From positions 1 to 59,638 of the forward strand of contig CAYYFC010000002.1 of assembly GCA_964471215.1 (NCBI GenBank): a DNA stretch of 59,638 nucleotides. Direction: 5' to 3'. The DNA comes from Archaeoglobus_B sp964471215. GTDB lineage: Archaea; Halobacteriota; Archaeoglobi; Archaeoglobales; Archaeoglobaceae. Every line of letters begins with the position of its first letter. The first letter of the stretch is position 1. The position numbers and the translations under genes are program-made. Below, piece after piece: positions 57,452-59,638 of this stretch. The notes under the pieces were generated by a model, which saw only the letters and a program-made list of their open reading frames with translations, was not told where the DNA came from and searched no databases.

Positions 57452-58330
57452 TTATATCTGTATCGATATGTATTCGTAAACGCTTTTATTAAATGCTATT
57501 TCTCCTATCGTTTCTATTTTTCTGCAGAGCTCGAACAATGCAGTATCCTTATCTACCAGCTCCCTCTTGAATTCTCTAGTCATTTCCATAATACCCTCAC
57601 AGGAGATCAGATTGCCGTTGAAGTATGTATCCATCACAACCTTGAATAGCCTTCTGAGATCTAGCATTATTCTCGTCCTTTCGTCCTTTGGACTTACACC
57701 GTCGTGCAGTATGTCAGCTATCTCCTTAAGAATCCTCATGATTGTTCTAATCTCGATTGCCTTATTCATCTTATCCCAATCCACAAGATCTCTCATGCAT
57801 TTGTAACTCAATCTTACTGCCAGAAGGTAAAATCGGTGTGCATCCTCCTTGAGTTTTAACAAATCTCTGCTGTTCGGGGATTTCGTAACGCAGTCAAACA
57901 TCTCGTACACTATCTGATACATCCTCCTAAGTGTATGCGTTATGTCGAAATCAGGTCTCATGATGCATCTGAGAACTATTCTGTCATCTGTCACATCTAT
58001 CATCTCCATGCCTATCAGATCCCTTATTATCTCATTCACCCTCACTACTACCTCTGGAGATATGTTACCCTTCAGAACTATTTCATCCAATCCCTGAATA
58101 TAAAGCGCGTATATAAATCTCCTTAGAAATGAGTCATCGGTTTTCGGAATGCTTACGCTAACACTTGATAACCTGTTCAAATTTTTTTTTGGAAAAATTC
58201 TCAAAAAAGTCTTCTCAACCTGGAGTATGAGTTCATCCCCCTGATTTAAATTGTTGGATCTTATCCAGCCCTTAGGTAAACTTATCATATAACTAGAACC
58301 GCCGACTATTTGCAACTTTCTTATCTCCAT
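57452..58330 (-). CDS. AbrB-PhoU fusion, phosphate-type regulator
   Basis: The 292-residue protein has an N-terminal SpoVT-AbrB swapped-hairpin domain (IRKLQIVGGSSYMISLPKGW, then LNQGDELILQ; about 1-45) and two helical PhoU-like repeats (about 95-185 and 195-290). The AbrB part binds DNA and PhoU parts sense phosphate transporters or metals. No phosphate transporter is adjacent, so the target is unknown. It lies between a PHP gene (34 bp upstream) and purP. Confidence 0.87.
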   Translation of the reverse strand: MEIRKLQIVGGSSYMISLPKGWIRSNNLNQGDELILQVEKTFLRIFPKKNLNRLSSVSVSIPKTDDSFLRRFIYALYIQGLDEIVLKGNISPEVVVRVNEIIRDLIGMEMIDVTDDRIVLRCIMRPDFDITHTLRRMYQIVYEMFDCVTKSPNSRDLLKLKEDAHRFYLLAVRLSYKCMRDLVDWDKMNKAIEIRTIMRILKEIADILHDGVSPKDERTRIMLDLRRLFKVVMDTYFNGNLISCEGIMEMTREFKRELVDKDTALFELCRKIETIGEIAFNKSVYEYISIQI

Positions 58331-58364
58331 GTTAGCATTTATACTTTTAACTTTAAATCTTTCG

Positions 58365-59006
58365 CTACTTCAGTCTCTTTTTAAGAATCCTTTTCGAATT
58401 TTTAAATACCTGATCTATTTCCCTGATTCCGCACCCCTTTAGGATTTTTACAGCCATATCTCTATTTATGAAATCATCGGCCGAATGAGCATCCGTATTT
58501 ATCACAAGATCGCATCCAACCTCCTCCGAAACCCTTGCAACATGCCCGTTTGTCAGGCAGTGACCTCTTCTAGCAGTTATCTCAAGGAACACGCCGTTCT
58601 CCTTTGCGAGCTCAGCCGTTTTCAAGTCTATCAGCCCGGGATGTGCAAGTATATCTATTTCCTCCTGAACGGCATAGTAGTTCGTACCCTCCTTCACAGG
58701 TTCAACTATCGTTTCACCGTGAACTATGACTATTTCCGCCCCCTCCTTCCACGCGAGTTCAACAGCTTTACCTATGAGCCTTGGCGGGACATGAGTTATC
58801 TCCACACCGAATAGAACTGGAAGCTCGTAATCATCTCTGTATTCCATAAATCTCTTAAAGCTCTGAAGTATGTATACCATGTTGGAGAAATCTGCATGAT
58901 CCGTTATCGCCAGCCCCTCGTTTCCAATTTCCGAAAACCTCCTGATTATTTCCGACGGTATAAGCTCTCCGTCGCTAAAAACGGAATGGATGTGAAGGTC
59001 TATCAT
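58365..59006 (-). CDS. PHP-domain phosphoesterase (second copy)
   Basis: The 213-residue protein has the metal ligands DLHIHSVFSDGE, TDHADF, GVEITH, VHGET, ILAHPGLID and NTDAHSADD. It is a different branch from the PHP protein at 32153. It may be a histidinol-phosphatase-like or nuclease-like enzyme; the substrate is unknown. The first gene of a probable three-gene unit PHP-AbrB/PhoU-purP. Confidence 0.85.
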   Translation of the reverse strand: MIDLHIHSVFSDGELIPSEIIRRFSEIGNEGLAITDHADFSNMVYILQSFKRFMEYRDDYELPVLFGVEITHVPPRLIGKAVELAWKEGAEIVIVHGETIVEPVKEGTNYYAVQEEIDILAHPGLIDLKTAELAKENGVFLEITARRGHCLTNGHVARVSEEVGCDLVINTDAHSADDFINRDMAVKILKGCGIREIDQVFKNSKRILKKRLK

Positions 59007-59150
59007 AAGTCTAAAAGATTAAAATCAATTATAAAGATTTTGTCTTAAAAAAAGTAGTCATGATCTCTCATGTTATCTACTAACAAAAGACTTAAATATC
59101 AAACTCAATTAAGAGCTGATTGCCTTTGATATATAGCCAAAGCATAAGCC

Positions 59151-59158
59151 TTATAAAT
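59151..59158 (+). promoter_or_regulatory. Probable 16S rRNA operon promoter
   Basis: TTATAAAT with the upstream purine-rich AGCATAAGCC (BRE-like) would start transcription near 59180, where the sequence turns abruptly GC-rich (AGCCGCGGGTCC). Another possible TATA (GATATATA) lies 22 bp earlier, so there may be tandem rRNA promoters. The rest of 59007-59150 is AT-rich with no gene seen. Confidence 0.5.
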
Positions 59159-59179
59159 CTTTAAGTCATAGGACTTATA

Positions 59180-59351
59180 GTAGCCGCGGGTCCGGCAAGA
59201 ACCCTGATATGGGCGTAAGCCCAGAATGAGGGGTGGAGTTCCTACCTGCGGCATAGCATGTGAGGACGTGCCAGATGTGGCACGTCCAAGATGGGCTTGC
59301 CAGCAAGGCAAACCGGTGGGTTGGACGTATTCACCGCATACTCCCCCGCCA
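59180..59351 (+). ncRNA. 16S rRNA leader (external transcribed spacer)
   Basis: This is a GC-rich leader of about 170 nt before the mature 16S start. It contains a perfect 10-bp hairpin GGACGTGCCA-GATG-TGGCACGTCC (59264-59287) and a smaller GGGCGTAAGCCC. The stretch near 59320-59350 probably supplies the 5' strand of the 16S processing stem, whose partner lies beyond the window. Confidence 0.6.
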
Positions 59352-59638
59352 ATTCTGGTTGATCCTGCCAGAGGCCGCTGCTATCCGGCTGGGACTAAGC
59401 CATGGTAGTCATGGGGCACGGGCCGCTCTCGCGGTTCGTGCACCGGCGGACAGCTCAGTAACACGTGGCCAACCTGCCCTCGGGAGGGGGATAACCCCGG
59501 GAAACTGGGGCTAAACCCCCATAGGGAATGGGTGGTGGAATTCCCCCATTCCCGAAAGTGTGCGGTTGCCGTAAGGCGCCGCACAGCCCGAGGATGGGGC
59601 TGCGGCGGATTAGGTAGTTGGCGGGGTAACGGCCCGCC
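59352..59638 (+). rRNA. 16S ribosomal RNA (5' part, cut by window end)
   Basis: The universal 5' start ATTCTGGTTGATCCTGCCAG is at 59352. Archaeal helices follow (GGCTGGGACTAAGCCATG, GGACAGCTCAGTAACACGTG and GCGGATTAGGTAGTTGGCG). Only the first ~287 nt are in the window. The frames seen across it are not proteins. Confidence 0.98.

Noticed and set aside
59226..59584. Open frames across the rRNA leader and 16S start
   Set aside because: 16S rRNA sequence is unmistakable; frames are due to high GC.
1..59638. CRISPR array
   Set aside because: No regularly spaced direct repeats were seen; the repeats near TnpB are inverted and irregular.

Overview
The window reads as a chromosomal segment of a hyperthermophilic, anaerobic euryarchaeon, most likely of the order Archaeoglobales. 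The evidence is the split RNA polymerase genes (B''/B' and A'/A''), archaeal-type ribosomal proteins, EF-2, thermosome and NusA-like protein, the archaeal 16S rRNA start at the right edge, a methanopterin gene (mptA), PurP and RibL, an oxygen-sensitive class III ribonucleotide reductase, and an RsbRD-type protein of a kind often seen near sulfate-reduction genes. Coding DNA is AT-rich, while RNA genes stand out as GC-rich. The species call is inference; no search was run.

Layout. 1-1.25 kb is a decay zone on the minus strand holding a frameshifted JAMM-metalloprotease-like gene and a smaller broken gene. 1.26-4.8 kb holds two tRNA-Lys genes, an MFS transporter, an rRNA/tRNA m5C methyltransferase, a DUF63 membrane protein and a winged-helix-like protein. 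5.1-18.9 kb is one long information-processing operon, rpoH-rpoB''-rpoB'-rpoA'-rpoA''-rpl30e-nusA-rps12-rps7-fusA, with an intein in each of rpoA' and rpoA''. 19.3-33.9 kb is mostly housekeeping: ribL, rpl10e, ACT-ACT-serB, an amidohydrolase, ilvD, a CooC-like ATPase, Yip1, trm14, a prenyl synthase, intein-bearing ppsA, mrp, a PHP protein and an AmrS-type radical SAM enzyme.

33.9-36.5 kb is the accessory island. It has an apparently intact TnpB gene with a strongly folded 3' end, orphan right-end/omega-RNA-like hairpin arrays on both strands, a 130-bp palindromic element that splits one hairpin, and a GC-rich, hairpin-dense stretch of about 330 nt that looks like an undescribed non-coding RNA. 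A related orphan array lies at 53.1-53.35 kb.

36.5-59.0 kb holds ctaB-like heme o synthase, an RsbRD protein, a CGGC protein, a phosphodiesterase, nrdD with two inteins, a good C/D box guide RNA, nicotinamidase, two small membrane proteins, a GTPBP1-like GTPase, DUF555, rps2, eno, a QueG-like Fe-S protein, tRNA-Gln, thermosome, mptA, a RecJ/GAN-type DHH nuclease, nadM, ogt, purP, an AbrB-PhoU regulator and a second PHP protein. The window ends in the first ~290 nt of a 16S rRNA gene with its promoter and leader.

The standout themes are: (1) five inteins in four genes. Those in RpoA', RpoA'' and PpsA appear to have lost catalytic acids of the homing endonuclease, while both NrdD inteins keep them. 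(2) The TnpB-linked RNA debris plus a candidate novel structured RNA. (3) A C/D box sRNA just upstream of nicotinamidase.
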